Of a stretch of 64,000 nt of DNA, positions 24,001 to 34,509 are shown one piece after another. Source of the stretch: Microvelia longipes (lineage: Eukaryota > Arthropoda > Insecta > Hemiptera > Veliidae); NCBI GenBank assembly GCA_018340805.1, contig JACMZG010001911.1, positions 32,337,723-32,401,722 of the forward strand, in the 5' to 3' direction. The notes beneath the pieces are model-generated. The model was not told where the DNA came from. It was given only the letters and a program-made list of their open reading frames with translations, and searched no databases. The number at the start of each line of letters is the position of its first letter. Position 1 is the first letter of the stretch. The position numbers and the translations under genes are program-made.

Positions 24001-26524
24001 TTTATTAATAATTTTACTTTTATATATTAATGATACTTTTATCATATTATTTTAGATGTTCGAATTAATACAGACATGACTGCATCAAATGACATACATA
24101 ACTAGGTTTATAATATTTTTTTAACTCATTGAACTATAAACTTAATTTTAATTAACTTTATTTATGCATATTATTTTACTGTTCGAATGCATTATTTTCT
24201 TAGGACTTGGTGGTACGGTGACAAAAGCATCAAGCAGGCAAGTAGCTCTGGCTGTATTATTATTTTCATTTTTTATTTTGACATACTACAATGGAGCTGT
24301 ATTGAGTGGCCTATTGACTCCTTCATCGTCTAATATTAAATCAATATCTCAATTATTAAGTAGAAAAAATATTAAATTTGGCGTTTATAATGCTACTTAC
24401 TTCAAAGACTTCGTGAGTATTTTCATTATACATTATTTATATAAATAATAAATTATTATACACATAAATTATTTTTATCTTCTAAATATTAAGTCTGTTC
24501 ATTGTCTGAACAAATCAGAAAGAAAATGACAAATTAGAATTATTTGACATTATTTATTGACTGTTAGCCATATACAATTTTTTTAATAGTTTGATGAAAT
24601 AAAAAAAATACAATAGAGATACGAAATAAGAATATTAAGTATGAAATGGTAAAATGTGATATTCCTCCAAATATTCTTGTTTAGTGTCTACAGTTTCTAA
24701 ATACCCTGTACTTTATAATAATCTATGTAAAAAATACAACGCAGATATAAAAACAGATAACAATGAACTACTCTTGGTCTTGTTTCGTTCACAAGATCCA
24801 CTTCGTTCACACACAGGGGTTAGCAGGGGTTTTAACCCCGTGTTTAGCCTCCTAGGGGGTTGTCGTAAGAACGAGATTGAACACGGAGGTCAAACCTGAC
24901 ACTCTCTAAACGATTTGTTATAACATATGGGTTTTGTAGCTCGTGTTCAACCCCTTTCGTGTGAACAGTTGTGGCTCAACCCCATGTCAAATCTCACGTA
25001 TAAACGAAGTAATTATTTAATTAAAATCTGTCCTATCAATTTTATTATAATACAATCTCACTACAGCTTTACTTTTCATTTGACTTTTTCACGATCTAAT
25101 AATAGTTCGTAGAGGAGTATGGTTATTATTTTTAATGCCAGTCATTCTTCAAGTAATCAAGTCTGAAGAAGCCCGGGTCGCTACCCGGACCTCTGGTGTA
25201 AAATGCAAAGAAGCAGCCTCTGCTTTAACGGGGAAAATATGTGATTCTAGGATATAATATTTGCATATTGTTATAGAGTGAAGAAGGTTCGTGGGGATCA
25301 AATACACCTGAAAGAAAACGTTTGATAAGAACCATGAAAAAGCAAAGTAAAATGTTTTACTCATTCAGTGATGCTATTGAAGAGCTGAAAGAAGGCAGCT
25401 TTGTGTTTCTTATAGATGCGATAACATTATTTAGACATATTAAGACTAAATTAGACGACAGAGAAATATGTAGTTCAGTCTTGCTGACTAATAAACAAGT
25501 TCACCATAGTGGTGGCACCAGTAAGCTAACGTCATACAGAGAATTATTCACACGGGAGTATGTTTAATTTGATGTTTGTTATTCACTTTACTTTTTTTGT
25601 GAAAATATTCAACGAAAAAATAGCTTATGAAGTTGGGCTCATGGAGGGAGGGAGGTGGATATTCCGGGAAGGGGGCAAACTGAATAAGAATATATAACTA
25701 TTTTTGACTTAGATCAAATTTCTGAAAATCATAAAACTTCAAAAAGTAGTTTCATCGAGCTGAAATGTTTACACATATACTACTATGCATGATTAACACG
25801 TTTATAAAATTATTACCAGCATTAATTTTGTTTATATCGTTTATATATGGTCACAAATTCACAAGATAAAGGTAATTAAGTAAAAAAACAGGACACGATA
25901 ACGAGCTTGATGACCAAATGTCAATTGAAAAATAACAATTAATTAATGAAAAATAAAAAGTGTCAATAGTTTTTTCTCTCTTTGTGGAAGGTCACCTTTA
26001 ATATTTAACTTTTCGACAATCAAATCGTTTTCCTCATATAAATCAAATTTTTAAACGCTTTGAGACGAATCTTTCCTTCAGGTATGTGATATTCTCTCTG
26101 AAGGAATGTGCTGTCAATTTTTATGCTAGACTTGGATAATGTCGTTTATTGGATATGCCACACAACAACCACGTCAAAAAAGTCTTGCTTACATTGTGAG
26201 CGTCCAGCTTCATTTTGGAGTGGGACTGTGGGACGTCCTGTTTCCTTGATGACATAAACATCTCCCTCAAAGTAAAACCTAATCATCTGATTCAGAATAT
26301 TTTATTGCAGACTAATGTTGCAGAGGGAGCATGGTTTAGTAAAATATAACCTGGACAAATGGATGAATAAGATGCCGCCTTGTGTCTGGAAACAGGAAGC
26401 CCAGAGCATTGCATTCGAAGGGTTATCTCTGGCTTTTTTCATTATTCTATTTGCTTTTGCTCTATCAGTTATTATATTTAACTTAGAAATCATTGTTTAT
26501 AAAATTAAAAAGAAAAAATCTTGA
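14881..26524 (+). CDS. IR75: IR75-like antennal ionotropic receptor (whole gene, 8 resolved exons plus uncertain 5' exon)
   Basis: Variant ionotropic glutamate receptor of the insect IR75 group, expected to be a ligand-gated channel subunit in the ciliary membrane of olfactory neurons; IR75 members usually sense acids or amines together with a co-receptor. Coding exons are 15255-15442, 16427-16690, 20015-20148, 20738-20908, 21937-22145, 24204-24412, 25277-25557 and 26311-26524. All have GT-AG borders and phases agree at every join, giving about 556 residues; family members have roughly 600-650, so about 60-80 N-terminal residues are missing. Marks seen in order: YDVYKIH; the S1 block with RSYGSMDQNGSWNGVAGLL; LQP followed by TM1; pore; TM2 ending TYYNGAVLSGLL, a degenerate form of the SYTANLAAF channel motif; an S2 lobe; REHGL; and TM3 before a short basic tail. 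The consistent phases suggest an intact gene. The family call is firm; the exact subtype is an inference. Confidence 0.92.
15255..15442 (+). CDS. IR75: IR75-like exon: N-terminal extracellular part
   Basis: Acceptor TTTTGTTTTAG and donor AAAAAG|GTAGTT. It starts needing one base from the previous exon and ends in phase 0. It encodes QMKIIQLNNGTSTSLLFD and GVYMDLTCESGRTLFKK, which match the short IR75 amino-terminal pattern of an ILQ-like strand, a loop, then a GV.LDL.C block. Confidence 0.78.
16427..16690 (+). CDS. IR75: IR75-like exon: extracellular domain before S1
   Basis: Acceptor TTATTAG, donor TTA|GTAAGG, phase 0 on both sides (88 codons). It encodes NYRWLL, a stretch of short beta strands, the YDVYKIH motif typical of IR75, and RPPRDNFNGCQIDAATL, which corresponds to the RRxNLxGxxL segment that opens the ligand-binding region. 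Confidence 0.92.
17838..18265 (-). pseudogene. Jockey-like LINE, 3' end of the reverse transcriptase ORF (5'-truncated, frameshifted)
   Basis: Read on the - strand it gives GILQRLLDNRSNLTLDNKLL, YKSIIKPSWSYGVEVWGST and NLKRIQVLQSK. After one frameshift near 18073 it continues VLRKIVQAPWFVSN, HNDLKIPFV and FRRQWPLDLLL, then TAA at 17838-17840. The YGxxxWG, IQxxQSKxLR and APWxVxN..H.DLxIP patterns are typical of Jockey-superfamily C-termini. Its upstream side ends close to the inverted-repeat element at 18292, in an IR75 intron. Confidence 0.85.
18292..19903. mobile_element. Fold-back DNA element with ~600-bp terminal inverted repeats
   Basis: The left arm (18292 to about 18900) is repeated in reverse complement at about 19295-19903, so the two arms contain the same reading frame in mirror orientation. 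The ends read TATACAGGGTGTAC and GTACACCCTGTATA, giving TA at both edges as a likely target-site duplication. Only about 400 bp of non-palindromic spacer lies between the arms and no transposase is visible, so it is a non-autonomous element. It sits in the 3.3-kb IR75 intron. Confidence 0.88.
20015..20148 (+). CDS. IR75: IR75-like exon: start of ligand-binding S1 lobe
   Basis: Too broken to stand out as an open frame, but it fits exactly: acceptor TTATAG, phase 0 start, VIDVLPKDYSELLQLQDRF, ending DKYNF, then AG|GTAATC in phase 2. The split codon AG+C restores serine and joins DKYNF to SYNVSYQRSYG, the family's YNFSYN...SxG block. It lies just downstream of the large inverted-repeat element in the preceding intron. 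Confidence 0.88.
20738..20908 (+). CDS. IR75: IR75-like exon: S1 lobe
   Basis: Acceptor ATTTCAG, donor ATCAG|GTGACC. It encodes SYGSMDQNGSWNGVAGLL, then NEVELSI, MFQLRSDRW and LDYTFEFQDI. The GxWxGxxGLL and SxDR...DY patterns are the strongest single IR75/iGluR S1 signature in the gene. Phase 2 at both borders. Confidence 0.95.
20931..21050 (-). mobile_element. tRNA-derived SINE-like element (copy 3, shortened)
   Basis: Reverse complement starts GAGCCGCCTCTGTGGTCGAG and ends GGCTCTGAACGGGCATTATT plus an ATT tail; the middle, including the B box, is missing. It begins only about 22 bp after the IR75 donor at 20908. Confidence 0.75.
21937..22145 (+). CDS. IR75: IR75-like exon: TM1 and pore loop
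   Basis: Acceptor TGTTTCAG, donor CAAG|GTAATA, phase 2 in and phase 1 out. It encodes FLQPAVFGTSSALIYPF, then the hydrophobic TM1 (IIWICFFAFLILIITVARIF), and WASIIEFTVGNITQQ, the pore-loop stretch that ends in the family's ICQQG-like motif. Confidence 0.95.
22175..22337 (+). repeat. 54-bp tandem repeat, three units
   Basis: Starts at 22175, 22229 and 22283; each unit holds GGGATGGGTTC, AATGTAAACTTAATAATTTA and CAATAGAATTTA. It lies 30 bp after the IR75 donor at 22145 and just before the open segment at 22370. Confidence 0.92.
22370..22593 (+). other. Unassigned in-frame open segment in an IR75 intron
   Basis: After an acceptor-like TTAATAG, a 74-codon frame runs unbroken from 22370 to TAG at 22591-22593. 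If spliced to the exon ending at 22145 it would be in phase and end the receptor after the pore. It reads CGPWLINDEGAMRTFSLFRR, then CCFICAFKDDPIELNPVLID and TDPGYNVPFLHISY. Its base composition is visibly less AT-rich than its surroundings. I do not recognise the sequence; it could be a captured exon, a transposon fragment or an alternative terminal exon. The regular IR75 message skips it. Confidence 0.4.
22861..23104 (+). mobile_element. tRNA-derived SINE-like element (copy 2)
   Basis: Diverged copy: GGTGGAGGCCATTAAAGCGT, ACCTTTGACTTCAC, AGGGGTTAGCATCCCAGGGT (decayed B box), and the 3' part CTTAACGTGCATTATTATAT. It lies in the IR75 intron between 22146 and 24203. Confidence 0.65.
23722..23805 (+). 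repeat. Short degenerate tandem repeat (ACATTTTATCCGG type)
   Basis: ACATTTTATCCGGACACATT, TTACACGGGTATAAATTTTT, CCGGAGACATTCTATCCAGG and TACATTTTATCTGG form about four units of 16-18 bp. Confidence 0.65.
24204..24412 (+). CDS. IR75: IR75-like exon: TM2 and start of S2
   Basis: Acceptor TTTCTTAG, donor TTC|GTGAGT. It completes the glycine of QQG, then gives SSRQVALAVLLFSFFILTYY (TM2), NGAVLSGLLTP and IKSISQLL followed by KFGVYNATYF, as in the family's SIRTLEDLL..LGV pattern. It ends in phase 0, which matches the exon at 25277. Confidence 0.94.
24775..25000 (+). repeat. Repeat with GGGGTT/AACCCC blocks
   Basis: TTCGTTCACACACAGGGGTT, TTTTAACCCCGTGTTTAGCC, TTCAACCCCTTTCGTGTGAA and TGGCTCAACCCCATG. 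Similar blocks occur at 58850-58920 and 59300-59370 around the TIR element, so this is a dispersed family. It lies in the last-but-two IR75 intron. Confidence 0.6.
25277..25557 (+). CDS. IR75: IR75-like exon: S2 ligand-binding lobe
   Basis: Acceptor GTTATAG, phase 0 start; donor GGGA|GTATGT in phase 2. It encodes TPERKRLIRTMKKQ, then FSDAIEELKEGSFVFLID (family pattern EEGxxRVQEGxFAFH), REICSSVLL and SYRELFTR. The usual acidic ligand-binding residue of iGluRs is not evident, as expected for a divergent IR. Confidence 0.93.
26311..26524 (+). CDS. IR75: IR75-like terminal exon: TM3 and C-terminus
   Basis: Acceptor TTTATTGCAG; one base completes the split glutamate codon, then LMLQREHGL, PPCVWKQ, the hydrophobic TM3 (FFIILFAFALSVIIFNLEII), a lysine-rich tail KIKKKKS and TGA at 26522-26524. 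The REHGL...PxC spacing before TM3 is typical of the family. Confidence 0.96.
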
Positions 26525-29500
26525 TAGCTTATAATAATCGGACGGCCAGGAAGTTTGATATACCTTCCTTATTAGAGAGAAAACGACCAAGCGGGGGGAC
26601 CAATTCCAATAATACATTTTTATCATTGGAATTGGAAAGTATGCAATGAAAAATAAAACACAAATACTTGATAATAAATAACATAATAAACATTTATGAT
26701 AGTAAACAACAAATCATTTCTAATTTTGCTTAAAAATCAATAATTTTCTTTACCTAAATGAAAAGTACATCACAGTAGAAATAAAAAGGCCTTATGCATT
26801 ACAATGTCCGAAGTGGCGAGGTATTAAGTTCGCTATTTTTGCTGCATAACAATGCTACATCCCATTTATGCTTGCTTGACGACGCCTAATTTATATCATT
26901 GTCGTTTTCTGAAATAAATTTTGAAATTATTTAATTATTTAAAATTATGTAGTTTTGATGTTCTTTTTTTCAACTCTGATTTAATTTTACACATAACCAC
27001 AATACTAAAGCCATTATACGTATGTTTATAGTGTCTGAGTGTAAAAGCTATTAAAGTAAATAGTTACTTAGTGTGGTTTAGACATAAACCGTAAATTAAC
27101 CACAATTGTTACATTTGTTTGCGGTTCTAGTCCTGCCTGCATACAGCCCGGGTTGTATCTCTATAATTAGAAAAGCCATTACATGTTTCGGTTTTAGTAT
27201 TTTATTGGTATCACAACTACATTTTGATCTTATTATATATTCATAATTTAATATCTGCTTTAGTTTATTGAAATCGAATTATTTATTGTTTTAATATGAA
27301 TTACACCTATCAAATTATAAATAGATGCATAAATTCGTTTTTGTAAATTAGGGTGTAGTTTAGATTTGTTTACTACTGGGCCAACAATAGGTCTCACTGA
27401 GCTAATTTATTTATTTATATATTTACGGCAAATCCGTTTTGCATATAGAAAAGTTGACATATAGATAGGTTATAACGTATTTTTCATTTAAGAGTAAAAA
27501 ATACCGATTTTTAATTTTTGGGCTGAACACAATACCTTTCTGTATTAGGCTAGTAATAGAATAGAAAAAATGATAATACAAATTATGATTTTTAATCATA
27601 AAAAAATATATGAAAAGATTTATATTCTTACTGACTACTTTTTATCTGTAAGCATTTAAATATTTTCTTTTCTTTTACGTTTATTGGTCGCTAATTCCGA
27701 TTATTGGTACTATAGAACCATATGAGTATTATTATGAATCTTTGATAGCTTGTAATATATTTATTATAAATGAGATCATAATGAGTTACATTTAAATAGT
27801 AGTCGTTGACAATGTTATCCTAGTAAAGATGAAATATTTTTTTCAGCAAATGCTGAGAGATGTAAACATTGACTGTTGACCGTACTGAAAAATTGGGTAA
27901 GCTTTATATAGCTTAGGCAAAACAGAACCCTTCATATGATTTTTTAATTTATTAACGGGTTGATTAAAAGACTTTATTTAGCGTTTTCAGGACTAATTTT
28001 AAAAAAATAAGCTTTTCATGAGCTATCCTTATGGAGACCGCTGTATTATGGCGAAAATCAATTTGTTATCAGTTAATTTAAATACCTGTTATAACTAATT
28101 TAAACAATTTAATGCCATAAAAATTTAATTTTGTGCAAAGTAACATTTTTCAAAAGTAACATTAATTAAAATAAGGATTTTAACAATGATCACCATTTCG
28201 TTATAAATTTTCTTTTAGCGACGGTGGCGCTGCTACGGACTTTGAATCGCGAATACAATAAGGGTCCTTAAAATACGAGTGTTCTGCTATGATCAATATC
28301 AGTCTAAAAAACTATGCAAATTAGGGTGCAATAGAAACTTTTCAACAATGGCACAGAAAAACTTTGAAATTAGCTTAAACACTATTTCAGATTATAAGTT
28401 TTAAGTTTCGAACTAGTAACTATTTCCTATTCAGAAACTAACTCTGAATTCAAAAGCAATAAATTCGATTTAAGAATATTCTTTTAAATTTTTTCGCATT
28501 AAATTTCTTCTCTTTCTTAAAAAAAATAGAAACTAAATAAAGAAATAACTTTGGCTTATGGTGCCAGGTGAGCTCAAATAATAAAAGAAGCCTAAAAACC
28601 AAAATCTTCGTTTTCATTAACCTAGTTTCAATTGGAAGTTGATATAAAATGTTTACCATAGTTTTACTACCATGGTAAAAATTTAATTACATATCTTTGT
28701 GAAAAACGTTTGTATTTTCTTATGTAGTTTTTTTTTTACCAGCCAGCTCTTATTCTTTTATAAACTCTATTATTTTAAAAACGACTGAAGATGGTTTCAA
28801 ACTAACTCAGATTGCCGACATAAAATGTTTTTAAACAAGATCAAAAGGAAATTATTTTACTTTAAAATATTTTTTTTGAAAACAAGAAAGAAATATATGA
28901 TTTTGAATGAGCAAAGAAATAAACTGATTTTGAAGAAAGAAATAAACTAATAACTGAACTTCGCAATACTAAAATTTAAATTCTTGTCAAAGAAATTATA
29001 CTTCATTTTTTAAAACAACGAGAAACCCCCTTACAATATAATTGTTACTGAGCCTACTAAGTAACTTAGTAAGTCTAAGTCTAAACACACACTTTTAAGG
29101 TACTTTATTCTGAATACACCCTGCCAGCCCAAATACTATTAGCATTTGTGACGTGCACTCTTCTCTAAAAGCAACCAGTGGCCCTATTTTAGTAACCACG
29201 TTCTCATGAACGCAGTTGCTGTTTATACTTGATAAGTTATTTGTCATACATGATGTTCTAGTCTATTTTTCCTTTAAATCCACCAGTCTAACTGTTGTCT
29301 TACAAATTGTTTAACAACATTTAACTGTGCCCTGACAGAACAAAAAACTAAAATCTAACATACCGTTTGGTCTTCGTCTTATTTATTTTGATTTAGAAAA
29401 CCTGAGGAGCATTTCTTGAAAAATGCAGCTACATAAATCTATTGACAATGATTATAGTTTTGCCAAATTATGCATTTCGGCTACCAACAAATTTAAATTA

Positions 29501-29690
29501 AAGTTAAAATCGCACAGAAATAAAGTAAAGAAGCTTTGCTTACTCGAGGTAAAGCTTTTACTGTAAGAGAGAACTAAATTAAATCCCCAAGACGTTAAAT
29601 ACGATTTTGGTAAACGAGGTAATGCAAAAATAAGCCTTTTCTCCTTGTTATGTATTAAATAATTTTACCTATGACTTTTATTTAAATCGA
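26525..29690. other. No gene seen (26525-29690)
   Basis: Region downstream of IR75. It holds only short chance frames; AATTCCAATAATACATTTTT and ATCATTGGAATTGGAAAG at about 26600-26640 form a small inverted pair. A slightly GC-richer island at 28215-28270 was not recognised. Confidence 0.55.
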
Positions 29691-29699
29691 ACTACTATT

Positions 29700-29818
29700 T
29701 ACTATATATATATATATATATATAGTAGTTTCGTTTCAATAATTTGAGAACGTCTTCGAGATTTATCGTTCGCCATACGAAAGGGTAAAAACTCTTACAC
29801 ACACACACACACACACAC

Positions 29819-29872
<54 letters not shown>
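29700..29872 (+). repeat. Compound TA / CA microsatellites
   Basis: A short TA run at 29702-29724 within a CTACTATATA palindrome, then a CA run at 29797-29819 passing straight into a TA run at 29820-29871. Confidence 0.95.
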
Positions 29873-29873
<1 letters not shown>

Positions 29874-29879
29874 ATGGGA

Positions 29880-30820
29880 ATCATTTTTGGAAATTGTTTC
29901 GACGAAAAGACTTTTAGTTTGGTCATTGAAACATGTGATTCCTATAAGAATCTTTTTTCGTGCACTGGTTTTAGTTTAGCTGACAACCTACAGATTATTT
30001 CAAGAATGCTTCAAAAAAATAATGTTGAAAATTATAACAAGTGAACAAATAGAAGGAAAAGAATTTCATGTATACAGGATTAATTATCTTTTCTTATATT
30101 TAAAAGAAAAGGAATAGATGGACCATCCAATGGATTTCAATTAATTCCTGTTTCTTCTATACTCCTTACTCCTTGTTTAAAGAGAAAGAAAATGTGGTAA
30201 CTACAACTAAAGAAAAACTAGTTAAACTGTAAGATCAAATTAGTTCAGGAAATTTCTTTACTTTACTTAAAACTTTTTCACTGTCTTATACTATTAAGCT
30301 TTTTATAAGAAAACATCTTAAAAATTATACATGTCAGCTTTTATAATTTTACAATTTCAAACTTTTAAAAAGAATTCATATGTTGTTTCCTTAAAAATTA
30401 TGTATATTTAAAAATATTAAGACCAATACACAAAAATATATGGTTCTATTTAAGTATATTGAAAATGATGACTCCATTTTCAAATTCAATTCCGTCCTGT
30501 AGTGTTCTAGTTTCGATCTTTGAAACCTAAACAAAGGCGTTATATTCAAAGTAAAATTCACAAAGTTTTTTTTTAGGTGACGACAGACAGACATTCGTTT
30601 GCTAATGATGATAAAAGAATGAAGCAATTTGTTTATATAAACTGGCAATAATTATTACTTATTTCAATAGTGCTAACTTTTCAAATTAAGAAGTTACAGG
30701 TACAGAAACGAAAAAGTAAAAAAAAATATCGACGACTCAATTCGCACATTATATATTTTAAAAGCTAATTTTAAGCCATTAAAGTACTTTTATGGTGATA
30801 AACTTAATTTTATTATTATA
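29880..30820. other. No gene seen (29880-30820)
   Basis: Anonymous AT-rich DNA between the compound microsatellite and the SINE-like element. Confidence 0.55.
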
Positions 30821-30821
30821 A

Positions 30822-31072
30822 GAGCCGCCTCCGTGGTCGAGGTTTTTAAAGCGTCAGTTATTATACTGACCTTTGACGCAACGGAGGTCTGGGGTTCGCA
30901 TCACAGGTTACGCTCTCAGTTTATATAAGATTATTGTGCAAATATACTATCGCAAACTTTAAATTAGTTTTTAGACCGTTAGAGCGTAACGGTTACCACA
31001 ACCACTTTAACTGGTCCCCGCAGGGTTTATTTCTGATGGGCCGCATGGCTCTAAACGGGCATTATTATATTA
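30822..31072 (+). mobile_element. tRNA-derived SINE-like element (copy 1, fullest)
   Basis: The head GAGCCGCCTCCGTGGTCGAG and the block GGTCTGGGGTTCGCATCAC resemble A and B boxes of a Pol III promoter. The 3' end is GGCTCTAAACGGGCATTATT with an ATT-rich tail. Shared with the copies at 22861 and, inverted, at 20931. Confidence 0.7.
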
Positions 31073-31074
31073 CA

Positions 31075-32435
31075 TTTACTGTATTATTTGACATGTAATA
31101 ATTTTCATTTAATGATCGCATGAAAGCCAATTTCGTCTTTGGTCAGATCATAAAAATGATAATGGATCAGCTATTAGGAACATTGAAGACACCAAATTTA
31201 ATGGATACGAAAACAACTCATCTTTGAATGTATACTGAACATAGGAAGACAAAAAATAGAGGATTTTGTATGTGCAATAAAAAACGCCGTAGGCACTTGT
31301 TGGTTAACATTTTTGTTTCTACTAAAAATGTTGCAATTTTACATGAAAGTTAATTTTTATTAAATTTTTATGTATTTTACATAGTGCGGTTCATTTTGTC
31401 CTAATACATTATACGTTTCTCTATTCTAGTATTAAAGATTTTATAGCCCATGTAATAAAAATAATACATGAGTTGAATTCTAGACAATGTAGTATCTGTG
31501 CATGACTGGGTTGTTTTTTCTAAAGCTGTTATTTTTAAACGATATATTTAACCAACCCCAAACTTCACATAACCACGAAATATTGCAACGTATATCATAC
31601 AGATGCCGGCTTTCACTGCTATACTGCACGGTTTAATTTTTATCGCTCCATTGTAGAGAGATAAAAATTAAAATTTTCTTTGTAATTTATTTCCTGATTT
31701 TAAGAGGAAAATATACTACAGACTCCAGAAAATTTGTGAAATTTATAACAACGTTTATACCACGATTTATTCGGTCAAATTGTTGGTGGTTTTTGTTTTG
31801 TATGTTGTCCACCGAAGCCGTGATTTTAACAATCCGTCATGATACAACCCGTGTATGGTTTTATTTTGACAATTTTTAAAAGTAAATATATCTTATTTGA
31901 TTAATGATGGGGCACTAATGGAGACTAACATAAATTCTAATATTATCTTATTTAGTTTAATTTTATATCTAAAGTCATTTGAAGGGGAAGTCTACTCATA
32001 CTCTCTAAAAAACAGAAACAAACAAAACACAATCGAGCACACATTTTTAGCAAATGCGCACCTAATTAATAGCTTATCAGTCTGTCTATCTGTCAAATTT
32101 TTGTAAAATCATACAAGCTGATAGAATTTATAAGGTGATTCAATAGGAGGGTTTTTATGAATGAAATAATTTTTTTTACATGTTAGGTTATAGCCCGGGA
32201 ATGACGACTTCGCAGGAATAAATAGTAAATTTTCAATGTTGACAGCCTATACTGATTCATATAAAGGTCAGGTTATAACCTCCGAATGCGTTTGGTTTGT
32301 TTACATTGAATTGAATTACCTTATACATTTTTAACAGCTTGGAAATCATATACAAATGTTTATGTTATTATTTTTAAAAAAATAATACAATTTATCAATT
32401 CTGACAGATAAAACAGCTGTGAGCACACCTTTTAA
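31075..32435. other. No gene seen (31075-32435)
   Basis: Anonymous AT-rich DNA; nothing beyond short chance frames. Confidence 0.55.
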
Positions 32436-32439
32436 AATA

Positions 32440-32800
32440 AAACAAAAGATATGGGGATAATAAGATGAAACTTGGCACATATGTTAGTCTTATACATAGC
32501 TACATACATGCCAAATCTTAATCTTATCGATTTTTCGAAATTTTCGATGATGTGATTAATGCCGTCATATATCTCAACTACAGCGGTAGACTGATTTTTG
32601 TACACAGCAACTCTCTAGCATAAATACATTAGGGGCTACGATGATAACAGACATACAGACAGACAACTTTGAGAAAACCACTCACGAAGACTTAAAAACA
32701 CCTGAAACGGATGATTCCTGTGGCATCCCGGTTTCGGATTTTTTTTCAAACACAATACTTTTCATATATGCCTAAGGTATAAATGAGGAAAAATAAAAAT
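32440..32800 (-). repeat. Dispersed repeat family D, copy 6 (inverted)
   Basis: GATGAAACTTGGCACATATG, CAGCGGTAGACTGATTTTTG, ACACCTGAAACGGATGATTC, GGCATCCCGGTTTCGGATTT and CAAACACAATACTTTTCATA follow the family order in reverse. Confidence 0.8.
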
Positions 32801-33690
32801 TAAAAATATTATAAATATTAGTATGAAAAAGTGCAGAAATTTTTATCAAAAATGTCTTCTTTTCAAAAATTTTTGTTGTCATTACTTGTATCGTTAAGTC
32901 CATACGAGGACACCCTGTTTATGTAAGTTTGTAAGTACGATATGGTTGTTCCTAGACGTTTTTATGAGACTCGATAACTTTGGAACGCCTTTTTGGATTG
33001 AAATGTATTTTAGTACAAAAATTGACCTCATTATTGGCGGTAGTTATCGCAATACGTTCAAACATACGCGCTGTCCCAAACTCACGTTTGTTGAAAAATT
33101 TACGAAAAAATAAATAATTTAATTTAAATTAAAAAAATAAATTCCCTATTTTTTTTTAATAAAGGATAATAAATTATTTATAGCTTTTTATGAGAAAATA
33201 ACTAAAAGCAATTTTTTAGACCACCCTAAGGTCCTGAGGGTAAATAAATATTCTTAAAAGTGAGTTTGTTGTCCTATTCTATTCTTAAAAATAAACATGA
33301 CGGCCTCTTTTCTATCCTTTATTGATTTTAAGCGAATTATTTAAAAAGAAAACTTGAATGCTAAAACTTTTAATGAACTTGGTGTAGTAAAAGATAAAGA
33401 GGAAAACTTGAGATAAATAATTGACTTGTGATCTTGAAAAACTTTTCTTCAAAAGAAAATATATTCAATAAACAAAGGAAGTTAATAAGAGTGAGCTATT
33501 ATAACATTATATCAAATTGGTTTAATTCCTTTGATTATTACTTAAATTTGTTTAAAGTTTAAAATCCTAATATAGACAGATAGTGCGTAGGAGTCTGAAT
33601 AAATAAAACGAAATAAGTCCAACCCTGTTACGTCAATGTAAGAGTAATTTCATTTTAAATTAGACTAATAATCCGCTTTCACTTTCACCC
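32801..33690. other. No gene seen (32801-33690)
   Basis: Separates an inverted (32440) and a direct (33695) copy of family D, so the pair could fold back over this 0.9-kb spacer. Confidence 0.55.
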
Positions 33691-33694
33691 ACAA

Positions 33695-34505
33695 TATTTT
33701 TACTTTTCCCCATATATACCGTTGGTATTCAGGAAAAGTATTGTGTTTGCAAAAAATCTGAAACAAGGCCTCCTGAGTGGTTTTTACAAAGTTGTCTGTC
33801 TGAAATGTGTGTGTGTATGAAAATATCTGTTATCATCAACTCTGATTTTTGAAAGTTGAAACTTTGTACAAAAATCAGTCTACCGCTGTAGTTGTGCTAG
33901 AAAAAAAACAGTTAACTGTAGTTGTGCAGGAAAAATAAATAAAAAACGGTCAACAAATATTTCGAAAAATCATAAAACGCGGAAAAATAATGCGATTGTA
34001 TTAAGATTTGGCACGCATGTAGTCAAGTATAAGAACATTAACATATGTGCCAAGTTTTATCTCATTGTCATTATAGTTCATTATTATTAGTTCAATTTTT
34101 ATTAATTGACTATTGATTTTAAAAATTGTAAATAATCGGAAAATAATCCAATTGACTTGAAATTCGGTACAAGAGTATACCTTTACGTAATAAATAAGTA
34201 CACTAAGTTTCTTTTTAATACGGCTAGTATATCCATGATTTTTGTTGAATCATAAAAGTTAAGCAACATCGAGCGTGGCGATTGCCTGGACGAATGACTA
34301 CTGGAAATCAAACGAATGTATTTACTATCTTAAAACGAGCGAAGCGAGTCCAAAGACATGTTGGAGAATAAATAATTGGAGGATAAATTTAACGACTCAG
34401 ATATTCTGAGGACGAGCAAAACGAGTCCGAAGCAGGGAAAATAAGCGTAGCGAATCTGATGTGATGAGGAAAAGCTCCGATGTACCCTGTATCCGATTTT
34501 TTAAA
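33695..34505 (+). repeat. Dispersed repeat family D, copy 7 (full length with 3' end)
   Basis: TTACTTTTCCCCATATATAC, TTCAGGAAAAGTATTGTGTT, AAATCAGTCTACCGCTGTAG, then GAGCGAAGCGAGTCCAAAG, GAGGACGAGCAAAACGAGTC, GCGTAGCGAATCTGATGTGA and GTACCCTGTATCCGATTTTT. This copy and that at 5020 define a length near 0.8 kb. Confidence 0.8.
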
Positions 34506-34509
34506 AATA

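Noticed and set aside
24684..24899. Frame STVSKYPVLYNNLCKKYNAD as an IR75 exon
   Set aside because: Its phase does not fit the exon ending at 24412, it runs into a dispersed repeat, and the exon at 25277 joins 24412 in phase with the expected family sequence.
28200..28270. Possible exon after TTTTAG at 28218
   Set aside because: The open stretch is under 25 codons, with no supporting donor, motif or neighbouring exon.
30822..31072. A real tRNA gene
   Set aside because: A- and B-box-like blocks are present, but no complete cloverleaf could be drawn and other copies are decayed, so a SINE-like element is more likely.
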